A stretch of 8,612 nucleotides of DNA from the NCBI GenBank assembly GCA_000715855.1, contig KL571296.1:2097-10708 (forward strand), written 5' to 3'. The notes under the pieces are model-generated. The model saw only the letters and a list, made by a program, of their open reading frames with translations, searched no databases and was not told the DNA's origin. The stretch comes from Actinoplanes liguriensis (GTDB lineage: Bacteria > Actinomycetota > Actinomycetes > Mycobacteriales > Micromonosporaceae). The number at the start of each line of letters is the position of its first letter. Positions within the stretch are counted from its first letter, which is position 1. Made by a program: the position numbers and the translations under genes. This document shows, in pieces, positions 1 through 5,716 of the stretch.

Positions 1-82
1 CCCAGAACGCTCAGCCCGGAAGGGCGACGTCCGTGGCGGGTCAAGCTCACTTCAAGACCCTCACGACCGCGCCTTCCATCAG

Positions 83-206
83 CTGGCGCTGAGGGCTGTT
101 CCGACCCGGTTCTTGAGCCGTGGGTGCCGGCCGGGTTGCGTGGGCTGGTGCTGAGGGTTGTTCTGGGCTGGTTCCTGAGCCGTGGGTGCCAGCCGGGGCG
201 TGGGGC
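83..206. repeat. imperfect 62-bp tandem duplication
   Basis: Two adjacent copies (about 83-144 and 145-206) share the segments GCTGAGGG, TGTTC, GGTTC and TGAGCCGTGGGTGCC in the same order and at the same spacing. They differ by about eight substitutions and a small indel at the 3' end. The rest of 1-288 shows no gene I can support: all plus-frame openings lack a family signal, and the short Pro/Ala-rich minus frame looks like high-GC background. The repeat is probably decayed non-coding DNA downstream of the sulfur operon. Confidence 0.6.
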
Positions 207-288
207 GCGGGGCGGGCTGGAGTGGCAAGGGTCGCGGGCCGCTCGGCGGGCGTGGCCATGGCCGTACGCGCGAATGGGTCGGGAAAGC

Positions 289-326
289 GAAAGGGCGGGA
301 CTCCCCGGAAGGAGTCCCGCCCTTTC
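289..326 (-). terminator. rho-independent-type hairpin ending the sseA-DUF1416 unit
   Basis: A perfect 16-bp stem (289-304 with 311-326) encloses the 6-nt loop CCGGAA. It starts 17 nt after the DUF1416 stop codon. On the minus strand the stem is followed by a short T-containing stretch (GCTTTCCC) rather than a long U tract, as is common in high-GC actinobacteria. The stem is symmetric, so it could also stop plus-strand transcription entering from the left. Confidence 0.85.
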
Positions 327-342
327 TACAGAGCGTGAGCGG

Positions 343-681
343 TCAGACGGTCGCGACGCTGAGCGCGACCTCGTTGACGCCACGGGTGGCGTCGACGGCG
401 AGCTCGCCGTTGCCGAAGCGGCTCAGGGCGCGCAGCGTCCAGGAGCCGGGAGCGGCGAAGAAACGGAACACACCCTCGGGAGAGGTCACCACCTCGGCGG
501 TGAACTCGCCGGAGGCGTCCAGCAGGCGGACGTAGGCGCCGCCCACCAGCTCACCCTCGGCGGTGTTCACGATGCCGGTGATGACGGTTTCCTTCTGCAG
601 GTCGACGCTCGCGGGGAGGGGAGCGGACTGGTCAGGGGCGGCGCAACCGGCGGCGATGTTCGCAGCAGCGGGAGAAGTCAT
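343..681 (-). CDS. DUF1416 domain protein (SseC-like), partner of the sulfurtransferase
   Basis: This 112-residue protein is of the DUF1416 family, called SseC in mycobacteria. The family is small (about 100 residues) and almost always encoded beside a rhodanese. Residues about 32-105 read as a single beta-sandwich of the carboxypeptidase-regulatory/transthyretin-like type: ITGIVNTAEGELVGGAYVRL, then EGVFRFFAAPGSWTLRAL. No signal peptide or membrane segment is visible, so it is probably cytoplasmic. A lone cysteine at residue 13 lies in the motif CAAPDQ, which I recall as conserved in the family. The ATG at 681 is 6 nt after the sseA stop with only a weak upstream GGAAAGG, so translational coupling to sseA is likely. 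The biochemical role is unknown; persulfide acceptance or thiosulfate metabolism is inference from the partner gene. Confidence 0.9.
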   Translation of the reverse strand: MTSPAAANIAAGCAAPDQSAPLPASVDLQKETVITGIVNTAEGELVGGAYVRLLDASGEFTAEVVTSPEGVFRFFAAPGSWTLRALSRFGNGELAVDATRGVNEVALSVATV

Positions 682-687
682 TGTTGA

Positions 688-1536
688 TCAGGCCTTTCCG
701 GGCTCGTCGCCGAGGGCGATCGGCACACCGATGAGGGAGCCGTACTCGGTCCAGGAGCCGTCGTAGTTCTTCACGTTCTCCTGACCGAGGAGCTCCTTGA
801 GCACGAACCAGGTGTGCGAGGAGCGCTCGCCGATCCGGCAGTACGCGATGGTGTCCTTGCTGCCGTCCAGCCCGGCGTCGCCGTAGATCTTGGCGAGTTC
901 CTCGTCGGACTTGAACGTGCCGTCCTCGTTGGCGGCCTTGCTCCACGGCACGCTGATCGCGGTCGGGATGTGACCGGCCCGCTGCGACTGCTCCTGCGGC
1001 AGGTGCGCGGGGGCGAGCAGGCGGCCGGCGAACTCGTCGGGGCTGCGCACGTCGACCAGGTTCTTCACGCCGATGGCCTGCACGACCTCGTCGCGGAACG
1101 CGCGGATCTCCAGGTTCGGGGCCTTCGCCGAGTACGACGTCGCGGCGCGCGACGGCACGTCCTTGGTGTAGACGCGGGCGTCCAGCTCCCACTTCTTGCG
1201 GCCACCGTCGAGCAGCTTGACCGACTCGTGGCCGTACAGCTTGAAGTACCAGAACGCGTAGGCGGCGAACCAGTTGTTGTTACCGCCGTAGAGGATCACG
1301 GTGTCGTCGTTGGAGATGCCGCGCTCGGACAGCAGAGCGGAGAACTGCTCCTGGTTGACGAAGTCACGCCGGACCGGGTCCTGGAGGTCCTGCTTCCAGT
1401 CGATCTTGATGGCGCCCGGGATGTGGCCACCGTCGTACGCGGTGGTGTCCTCGTCGACCTCGACGAAGACGATGCCGGGGGTTTCGAGGTTCTTCTCGGC
1501 CCAGTCGGCCGAAACGAGTGCGGTGTCGCGACTCAT
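688..1536 (-). CDS. sseA: thiosulfate sulfurtransferase, two-domain rhodanese (SseA/CysA2 type)
   Basis: A 282-residue tandem rhodanese. It moves sulfane sulfur from a donor such as thiosulfate or 3-mercaptopyruvate to an acceptor through a cysteine persulfide. The N-terminal domain (about 8-125) has the fold landmark HIPGAI (38-43) but no active cysteine. The C-terminal domain (about 145-275) has HIPTAI (189-194) and the active loop CRIGERS with the catalytic Cys at 233, the loop typical of actinobacterial CysA2. There is no signal peptide, so it is cytoplasmic. The ATG at 1536 has a good ribosome site (AGGGAG, 7-nt spacer). The gene is first of a two-gene unit with the DUF1416 gene and sits about 170 nt after a Cys-rich leader ORF, so expression is probably tied to cysteine supply. 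The true sulfur donor and acceptor cannot be read from sequence. Symbol choice is by family resemblance; cysA2 is equally used. Confidence 0.95.
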   Translation of the reverse strand: MSRDTALVSADWAEKNLETPGIVFVEVDEDTTAYDGGHIPGAIKIDWKQDLQDPVRRDFVNQEQFSALLSERGISNDDTVILYGGNNNWFAAYAFWYFKLYGHESVKLLDGGRKKWELDARVYTKDVPSRAATSYSAKAPNLEIRAFRDEVVQAIGVKNLVDVRSPDEFAGRLLAPAHLPQEQSQRAGHIPTAISVPWSKAANEDGTFKSDEELAKIYGDAGLDGSKDTIAYCRIGERSSHTWFVLKELLGQENVKNYDGSWTEYGSLIGVPIALGDEPGKA

Positions 1537-1707
1537 CGATTCACTCCCTGAAAAGTGGGTGAGGGGAGAGTCAGCGCACGGAGGTGTTGTCGCACCCCGC
1601 GCGGACCCATCGGTTAGGTGGGATCACGGGCTGGTTTGCGACGGCGCCACTGCCGGGCAGAGAGTTGCCCTGGGCTAGCTACAGAACGTGCTCAGCACTG
1701 TGGCCCG
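1537..1707 (-). promoter_or_regulatory. leader RNA between Cys leader ORF and sseA, possible attenuator
   Basis: This untranslated stretch joins the leader-peptide stop to the sseA start. Visible elements, in minus-strand order, are a hairpin GGGCA/TGCCC with 6-nt loop (1655-1670) that abuts an alternative CGGC/GCCG stem (1642-1655), and a weak CCCA/TGGG stem near 1606-1619. Close to sseA, CUCCC (1564-1568) can pair with the GGGAG of the sseA ribosome site (1544-1548) across a 15-nt loop. There is no stem followed by a U tract, so control by translation or Rho fits better than an intrinsic terminator. The regulatory role is inferred; the pairings are seen. Confidence 0.45.
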
Positions 1708-1785
1708 TCAGAGGACGGGACGACACAGGCACGCGGCCACGCGACACAGGTCGATCGCGCGCCTTTTCGTGAGCAACGGGCTCAT
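1708..1785 (-). CDS. Cys-rich sulfur leader peptide (25 aa)
   Basis: A 25-codon ORF, ATG at 1785 to TGA at 1708-1710. It begins MSPLLTKRRA and ends in the motif DLCRVAACLCRP, with cysteines at residues 14, 19 and 21. Short peptides with an RR..DLCRV..CLCR pattern are known in actinobacteria directly upstream of sulfur assimilation and sulfurtransferase genes. Cysteine-codon leader ORFs upstream of mycobacterial cysA2-type operons are reported to act as cysteine-responsive attenuators. There is no Shine-Dalgarno. A TANNNT -10 (TAGTGT, 1792-1797) ends 7 nt before the ATG, which would put the transcript start at the A of ATG, so translation is probably leaderless. The likely role is to sense charged tRNA-Cys: ribosome stalling at the Cys codons would change folding of the following leader and sseA expression. 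The peptide itself probably has no function. Confidence 0.85.
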   Translation of the reverse strand: MSPLLTKRRAIDLCRVAACLCRPVL

Positions 1786-1791
1786 GGACCG

Positions 1792-1797
1792 GACACT
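1792..1797 (-). promoter_or_regulatory. putative -10 (TAGTGT) for leaderless sulfur leader/sseA transcript
   Basis: On the minus strand TAGTGT fits the actinobacterial TANNNT -10. Seven nucleotides separate it from the leader ATG, the geometry of a leaderless start. No clear -35 is seen; instead a 17-bp inverted repeat lies where the -35 would be. Confidence 0.5.
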
Positions 1798-1804
1798 ACC
1801 AGCG

Positions 1805-1821
1805 GTTCCAGAGCCCGGAAC
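1805..1821. promoter_or_regulatory. inverted repeat GTTCC-N7-GGAAC upstream of the leader promoter
   Basis: Perfect 5-bp arms (1805-1809 and 1817-1821) with 7 nt between them, placed just upstream of the putative -10 on the minus strand. It could be an operator for a sulfur regulator or a weak terminator for the lmeA-like gene that ends at 1854. Short arms make chance possible. Confidence 0.3.
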
Positions 1822-1853
1822 AGTACCGACCACGATACGAGACGTTAGGGGGG

Positions 1854-2693
1854 TCACAGACCGCCCGCGTTGAGGTTCACGTCGTCCGCCCCGAACGTGA
1901 CATTCAGCCCGTCCGTCTCCGGGGTCACCGACTGGACCTTGAGCTGCAGCGGAAGCTTCGGCGCGGGAAGATCAAGAGCCAATTTCTTCGCGTACGAGTC
2001 GATGAAGCTCTGGAACAGCGGAACGTCCGGCAGATTCGTCGCCTTCACGTCCGCGAAACGAACCTGAATCCCCCCGTTGACCACCGTCAGCTTGGCCGTT
2101 CCGGTCAGATCGAGCTGCTGCCCGAGCGCCGTCACCTTGGCCGAGCCGACCAGCTTGCCGCCCTTCTCGGACAGCGTTACATCCTTCTGCCCGATCAGGT
2201 CGACCAGTTGCTGGTAGTCGAGCTTGCCGTTCGCGGTCAGGCTGCCGGCCACCACGTCGCCCTGCCCGCTGCGCAGCGCGTCGAGCGGCGCCTTCACGTC
2301 CTTGGCGTGGATGTCCAGCAGATCCAGATGGATGTCGTCACCGGTGCCGGTCGGGCCGGAGAACTTCGGCAACTGGATCCGGATCTCCTTGTAGACCCCG
2401 TCGAGCACCTGCGTGATGAAGGGGAAGCCCTCGATGGTCACCTCGGGGGTGTCGCTGCTCGCCTTCTGCGCGCGCACCTGCTCGGCGACCTTGTCGGAGA
2501 TGACGCCCTCGGCGAACGACCGGCCCCACCGATCCGCCACGAACGCCCCGCCCAGCAGCAGGAGCAGCAGGATGACGACGAAGATCAGCAAACCGCGGCC
2601 CCGGCGACGGCGGCGCGGAGCGGTCTCGTACACGTCGGCCACGGGGCCCTCCTGGTTCGTGAACTGTTGAGGACCGTACATGCCCACGTCCAC
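1854..2693 (-). CDS. DUF2993 (LmeA-like) membrane-anchored phospholipid-binding protein
   Basis: A 279-residue protein with a short cytoplasmic head, a basic RRRRRGRG stretch (27-34), one hydrophobic segment (about 35-53, LLIFVVILLLLLLGGAF), and a long extracytoplasmic DUF2993 domain (about 55-279) rich in beta-strands. This is the topology of the LmeA family. Mycobacterial LmeA binds phosphoinositides in the periplasm and supports mannan elongation of lipomannan/lipoarabinomannan. As I recall, the M. tuberculosis member (Rv0817c) is also encoded beside glnR and mshD, which supports orthology by position. Whether the host makes lipomannan-like glycolipids is not visible here. The gene follows the membrane-protein gene by 20 nt, so they are probably co-transcribed. 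The start is uncertain: GTG at 2693 and ATG at 2681 are both in frame and neither has a strong ribosome site. Confidence 0.85.
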   Translation of the reverse strand: MDVGMYGPQQFTNQEGPVADVYETAPRRRRRGRGLLIFVVILLLLLLGGAFVADRWGRSFAEGVISDKVAEQVRAQKASSDTPEVTIEGFPFITQVLDGVYKEIRIQLPKFSGPTGTGDDIHLDLLDIHAKDVKAPLDALRSGQGDVVAGSLTANGKLDYQQLVDLIGQKDVTLSEKGGKLVGSAKVTALGQQLDLTGTAKLTVVNGGIQVRFADVKATNLPDVPLFQSFIDSYAKKLALDLPAPKLPLQLKVQSVTPETDGLNVTFGADDVNLNAGGL

Positions 2694-2713
2694 GGAACCG
2701 TGAAACGGAAGGT

Positions 2714-3718
2714 TCAGGTGAGATAGAGGTGAACCAAGGCGTAGGTGGCCGCCAACGCCAGTGCGAAGCCGCCCAGCGGGCCGGTCATGTGCCGGGCCAG
2801 CCAGAACGTCGGCGCCTCACCGGCCAGCCGCCGGCCCGCCTCACCGAAGTTGACCGCGAGGTCGACCAGGATCGCCGCGACCGCCGCGACCAGGCCGGTC
2901 ACCGCACCCTTCGCCGGAGTGAACGGAAGGACGAGCTGACTGCCGAGCCACGCGGTCGCGAACGTGCCGACCATCGCGCCGAGCACCACGCCGGCCGCAC
3001 CGCGGGGCACCTGCGCGGCGATCCGCGGTTTCGGGAACACCGCGTCGGTGAGCCGGGCGACCAGCAGCGCCAGGCCTGCGCCGGTGCAGCAGACCAGGAT
3101 CGCCTGGGCGCCGAGCGGCTGACGGCTGAGGACGATCGGGATCACGTACGCCACCACGCCGAGCACGATCAGCAGCGTGGTCCGCCAGGAGTCGCCGATC
3201 CGATGCCGGTCCTCGGAGCGGAACACCTGGCCGACGATCGCGGCCAGGAAGCCGGCGAGGGTCACGTAGAGGAGAGGTGTCAGGCCGGCCTTGTCCGCGG
3301 TGGCGGCGAGATAGCAGCCGGCCAGGCCGGTGACGCCGCAGACGGCCGCGGTGATCGAGGCGGCCGGCGGGCCCAGTGCCATCGTCCAGGCGAGCAGGCC
3401 GAGCAGCTGGATGCCGAAGAGGACCACGGCATACGGCGCCCGGACGTCCGGCCCGGTGGTCAGCGACCCGATGATCAGCGCCGTGGCGAGCAGCGCCGCG
3501 AAGCCGCCGATCGCCACGGACAGCTTGGCGCGGACCGGGACGACCTCGATCTCCTCGAACTCCTCCTCGCCGTCGCCGGACTCCGGATCGTCGGGGCCGG
3601 GCCGCTCTTCCGGGTCGTCGTCCGGCACAGCGCCGTACATCCCGGCTTTCGGGCGGCCCGGATTCAGGCGCGCGACGTCACGGGAGGCGTCGGCGTCCCA
3701 GGGGTCGTCCTTCGGCAT
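2714..3718 (-). CDS. polytopic membrane protein of unknown function with acidic N-terminus
   Basis: A 334-residue protein I cannot assign to a characterised family with confidence. Residues 1-60 form a soluble, strongly acidic and Pro-rich head (runs such as DDDPEERPGPDDPESGDGEE). About nine hydrophobic helices follow (roughly 65-86, 95-115, 119-141, 147-164, 180-197, 204-222, 240-262, 270-291, 313-332). The C-terminal part (about 266-325: KGAVTGLVAAVAAILVDL, then GEAGRR and GPLGGFAL) faintly recalls the last domain of CdsA-type cytidylyltransferases, but the catalytic K-D/GHGG-DRxD pattern is absent. I chose ATG 3718 because an upstream extension to 4027 would cross the divergent glnR promoter, leader and first codons. 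No strong ribosome site precedes it. It is first in an operon with the DUF2993 gene, so a role in envelope lipid biology is a guess from context. Confidence 0.8.
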   Translation of the reverse strand: MPKDDPWDADASRDVARLNPGRPKAGMYGAVPDDDPEERPGPDDPESGDGEEEFEEIEVVPVRAKLSVAIGGFAALLATALIIGSLTTGPDVRAPYAVVLFGIQLLGLLAWTMALGPPAASITAAVCGVTGLAGCYLAATADKAGLTPLLYVTLAGFLAAIVGQVFRSEDRHRIGDSWRTTLLIVLGVVAYVIPIVLSRQPLGAQAILVCCTGAGLALLVARLTDAVFPKPRIAAQVPRGAAGVVLGAMVGTFATAWLGSQLVLPFTPAKGAVTGLVAAVAAILVDLAVNFGEAGRRLAGEAPTFWLARHMTGPLGGFALALAATYALVHLYLT

Positions 3719-3746
3719 GGAGGGGAACACGACAGCGATCGTGCCA

Positions 3747-3769
3747 GAATTGGGCCTCGGGCCCAATTC
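3747..3769. promoter_or_regulatory. 9-bp-arm inverted repeat in the 5' region of the membrane gene
   Basis: GAATTGGGC (3747-3755) and GCCCAATTC (3761-3769) are perfect complements around the 5-nt loop CCTCG/CGAGG. It lies 28 nt before ATG 3718. It could be an operator or a 5'-UTR hairpin on the minus-strand mRNA. No U tract follows on either strand, so it is not an obvious terminator. Confidence 0.5.
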
Positions 3770-3873
3770 GCCGCTCGTATGTAAAAGGCTTGTTACGAAC
3801 CGGGCGTTATGGCACCTAGCAGGCGTTTGATACATCACTTGCAAGCGCGAACTGGTCGCGTCGCCGAATGTAT

Positions 3874-3888
3874 CGGTTAAGGTAACCG
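3874..3888. promoter_or_regulatory. palindrome CGGTTA-N3-TAACCG over putative glnR -10
   Basis: Perfect 6-bp arms around AGG in the glnR-membrane gene divergent region. A TANNNT hexamer (TAAGGT, 3878-3883) lies inside it and would place a glnR transcript start near 3890. The site contains GTTAA and GTAAC half-sites but not the GTNAC-N6-GAAAC spacing of the known GlnR box, so the regulator is unknown. Confidence 0.45.
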
Positions 3889-3901
3889 CAACCCACCCGT
3901 C

Positions 3902-3983
3902 GGTGACGCCGGGCCCAGTCTCTCCGGTGGCGAAGCTCTGAGCTGCGCAAACCGGGTCACCCGAGCGGCCATTCCAATGCCGC
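3902..3983 (+). promoter_or_regulatory. structured 5' leader of glnR
   Basis: GGTGAC (3902-3907) plus CCGG (3909-3912) pair with CCGG plus GTCACC (3952-3961), giving a 10-bp stem with a single bulged G. It encloses 39 nt that hold an AGCT-CTG-AGCT element (3934-3944). A second stem GCGGC/GCCGC (3965-3969 with 3979-3983, 9-nt loop) sits directly before the GGAGG ribosome site at 3990. It does not match a riboswitch I recognise; the function is unknown. Confidence 0.4.
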
Positions 3984-3999
3984 GAGGACGGAGGTGAGT

Positions 4000-4716
4000 G
4001 TGGAGATCCTTCTGTTGGTGACGGCACGTGCCGGTGAGCCTTCTGCCGTGTTGCCCGCCCTGGACCTGCTGCCCCACTCGGTACGGACCGCCCCCCGCGA
4101 CGTGCGCACCCTGGTGTCCGGGCCCAGCCCCGACGCCGTCATGGTCGACGCTCGCTCGGAGCTCTCCGAGGCGCGTGCGACCTGCCGCATGCTGCACGCC
4201 ACCGGAATCGGGGTCCCGCTGATCGCGGTGGTCACCGAGGCCGGTCTGATCGCACTGAACGCTGACTGGGGCGTCGACGATGTCATCCTGGCCAGCGCCG
4301 GTCCGGCCGAGGTGGAGGCCCGTCTGCGGCTCTCCGTCGGCCGGCTGAACAACCTGACCGCCGGGGCCAACGGCTCGGTGCGTGCGGGCGAGCTCAACAT
4401 CGACCCGGACACGTACGCGGCGAAGCTCAAGGGTCGTCCGCTCGACCTCACCTACAAGGAGTTCGAGCTGCTCAAGTTCCTCGCGCAGCACCCGGGCCGG
4501 GTCTTCACCCGTGACCAGCTGCTCCGCGAGGTCTGGGGCTACGACTACTTCGGTGGCACCCGGACGGTCGACGTGCACGTCCGGCGTCTGCGGGCCAAGC
4601 TCGGCTCGGAGTACGAGTCGATGATCGGCACCGTGCGTCAGGTCGGCTACAAGTTCGTGACCCCGCCGTCCGGCCGCCAGCTGCCCGACAGCAACCCGGT
4701 CTCGCTTCCGGTCTGA
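4000..4716 (+). CDS. glnR: GlnR, OmpR-type orphan response regulator of nitrogen metabolism
   Basis: A 238-residue DNA-binding regulator. Residues 1-110 form an atypical receiver domain; residues about 125-222 form the OmpR/PhoB winged helix, with signature stretches [20 protein letters not shown], then [20 protein letters not shown] and the wing [10 protein letters not shown]. In actinobacteria GlnR controls glutamine synthetase, ammonium transport and nitrate use. It works without a partner kinase, its conserved Asp50 serving dimerisation rather than classical phosphorylation. I chose GTG 4000 because GGAGG (3990-3994) is 5 nt upstream, and this start puts Asp at 50 and Arg at 52, colinear with the Streptomyces protein as I recall it. 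GTG 3994 is the alternative. The receiver lacks the usual N-terminal acidic pair (T8, A9 instead), consistent with an orphan regulator. It is divergent from the membrane gene and 11 bp ahead of mshD. Confidence 0.95.
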   Translation: MEILLLVTARAGEPSAVLPALDLLPHSVRTAPRDVRTLVSGPSPDAVMVDARSELSEARATCRMLHATGIGVPLIAVVTEAGLIALNADWGVDDVILASAGPAEVEARLRLSVGRLNNLTAGANGSVRAGELNIDPDTYAAKLKGRPLDLTYKEFELLKFLAQHPGRVFTRDQLLREVWGYDYFGGTRTVDVHVRRLRAKLGSEYESMIGTVRQVGYKFVTPPSGRQLPDSNPVSLPV

Positions 4717-4727
4717 CGCATCTGATC

Positions 4728-5564
4728 ATGGAGAGGTTGTCCGCCACGGAGGTCGAGGCCGTCCTGGCCCTGGCCGCCGCGGCGGACTATTCCCTCTCCG
4801 AGGACGTGGAGCTCCGCGTCCGCAACGGTGGCGGCGAGCACGTGCTCGCCCACGCCGAGGACGGCAGCCTCGCCGGGTATGCGTTTTTCGAGAACGGCTC
4901 CGGCGAGCTGGTCGTCCACCCCTCCCATCGCAGGCGGGGCCACGGCACCGCGCTGCTCGCCGCGGCCGGCCCCGGCCCGCTGCAGATCTGGGCGCACGGT
5001 GACGATCCCGGCGCCCGGGCGTTCGCCGAGCGCAACGGCTTCACCCGCGCGCGGGTGCTCTGGCAGATGCGTCGTTCTCTGCTCGAGCCGCTGCCCGACC
5101 TGCCCCTGCCGGACGGCGTGACCGTCCGCGGCTTCCGTCCCGGCTCCGACGAGCAGGCCTGGCTCGGGGTGAACTCGCGGGCCTTCGCCCACCACCCGGA
5201 ACAGGGCCGCTGGACCCTCGACGACCTGCTGGTGCGCGAGGCCGAGCCGTGGTTCGACCCGGCCGGTTTCCTGCTCGCCGTCGACATCACCGACACCGTG
5301 CTCGGCTTCCACTGGACCAAGGTGCACCCGCCGGCCGGTGACGACCCGGCGCTGGGCGAGATCTACGTGCTCGGGGTGGACCCGAGCGGGCACCGGCGCG
5401 GTCTGGGCGCGGCGCTGAGCGTGGCCGGGCTGAAGCATCTCGCGGCGGCCGGCCTGCAGTGGTCGAACCTTTATGTGGACGAGTCGAACGTGGGCGCCGT
5501 GAAGTTGTACCGGGGGCTCGGGTTCGAGATCTACAAGACGGACATCAACTACCACAGGGCCTGA
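4728..5564 (+). CDS. mshD: MshD, mycothiol synthase (acetyl-CoA:Cys-GlcN-Ins acetyltransferase)
   Basis: MshD catalyses the last step of mycothiol synthesis, transferring acetyl from acetyl-CoA to the cysteine amine of Cys-GlcN-Ins in the cytoplasm. The 278-residue protein has two GNAT domains. The N-terminal one (about 1-125) keeps a VVHPSHRRRGHGTALL core (about 61-76), and the C-terminal, catalytic one (about 130-278) has the acetyl-CoA loop VDPSGHRRGLG (about 217-227) and the ending DESNVGAVKLYRGLGF. It is somewhat shorter than the roughly 300-315 residues I recall for other members, mostly at the N-terminus. The ATG at 4728 is 11 nt after the glnR stop with no clear ribosome site, so coupling to glnR is likely. 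glnR-mshD adjacency also occurs in mycobacteria (Rv0818-Rv0819). Confidence 0.95.
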   Translation: MERLSATEVEAVLALAAAADYSLSEDVELRVRNGGGEHVLAHAEDGSLAGYAFFENGSGELVVHPSHRRRGHGTALLAAAGPGPLQIWAHGDDPGARAFAERNGFTRARVLWQMRRSLLEPLPDLPLPDGVTVRGFRPGSDEQAWLGVNSRAFAHHPEQGRWTLDDLLVREAEPWFDPAGFLLAVDITDTVLGFHWTKVHPPAGDDPALGEIYVLGVDPSGHRRGLGAALSVAGLKHLAAAGLQWSNLYVDESNVGAVKLYRGLGFEIYKTDINYHRA

Positions 5565-5584
5565 TTGCTCCGCTTCGCTCCGCG

Positions 5585-5701
5585 CACAAAACGCCTTGTA
5601 ACCGGTGATGGGGCAGCTGATTTTCCGCCACCCGCAAACCCCGCGCGCGTCGAAAAATCAGCTGCCCCATCACCGGCGGCGTTTCGTGGTTTGGGCGGGT
5701 G
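5585..5701. repeat. large compound inverted repeat after mshD (hairpin plus possible pseudoknot)
   Basis: Core arms 5602-5624 and 5654-5676 are perfectly complementary over 23 bp around a 29-nt loop. Outside them AAACGCC (5589-5595) pairs with GGCGTTT (5678-5684), and after one mismatch CAC (5585-5587) pairs with GTG (5686-5688). In addition, the loop segment 5629-5640 (CACCCGCAAACC) is complementary to 5688-5701 (GGTTTGGGCGGGTG) over 12 bp with a 2-nt bulge, which would form a pseudoknot. It starts 20 nt after the mshD stop and may end the glnR-mshD transcript, but there is no U tract. It may belong to a dispersed intergenic repeat family; copy number cannot be seen here. Confidence 0.75.
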
Positions 5702-5716
5702 TGACGGCCGACACCC
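5697..5716. repeat. small hairpin GGGTGT/ACACCC
   Basis: A 6-bp stem with 8-nt loop (5697-5702 with 5711-5716). It overlaps the 3' limb of the larger inverted repeat, so the two foldings compete. Nothing else is clear between 5717 and 5840: there is no gene and no convincing promoter. Confidence 0.35.

Noticed and set aside
1..154. Possible C-terminal fragment of a plus-strand gene entering from the left (stops at 92 or 154)
   Set aside because: None of the three frames resembles a protein family. Open frames of this length are common by chance at this GC content.
1537..1707. SAM, cobalamin or ydaO-type riboswitch ahead of sseA
   Set aside because: I could not place the conserved core of any of these classes. 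The Cys leader ORF explains the long leader better.
2729..3784. 351-codon plus-strand ORF opposite the membrane-protein gene
   Set aside because: Gln/Arg/Asp-rich antisense shadow with no domain. The minus frame has clear transmembrane helices.
3780..3890. Canonical GlnR boxes (GTNAC-N6-GAAAC) in the glnR promoter
   Set aside because: GTTAC/GTAAC half-sites occur near 3791 and 3882, but no second half-site is present at the right spacing.
3719..4027. N-terminal extension of the membrane protein to 4027
   Set aside because: It would overlap the glnR start, ribosome site and promoter region. The added residues look like translated non-coding DNA, and the acidic head starts naturally at ATG 3718.
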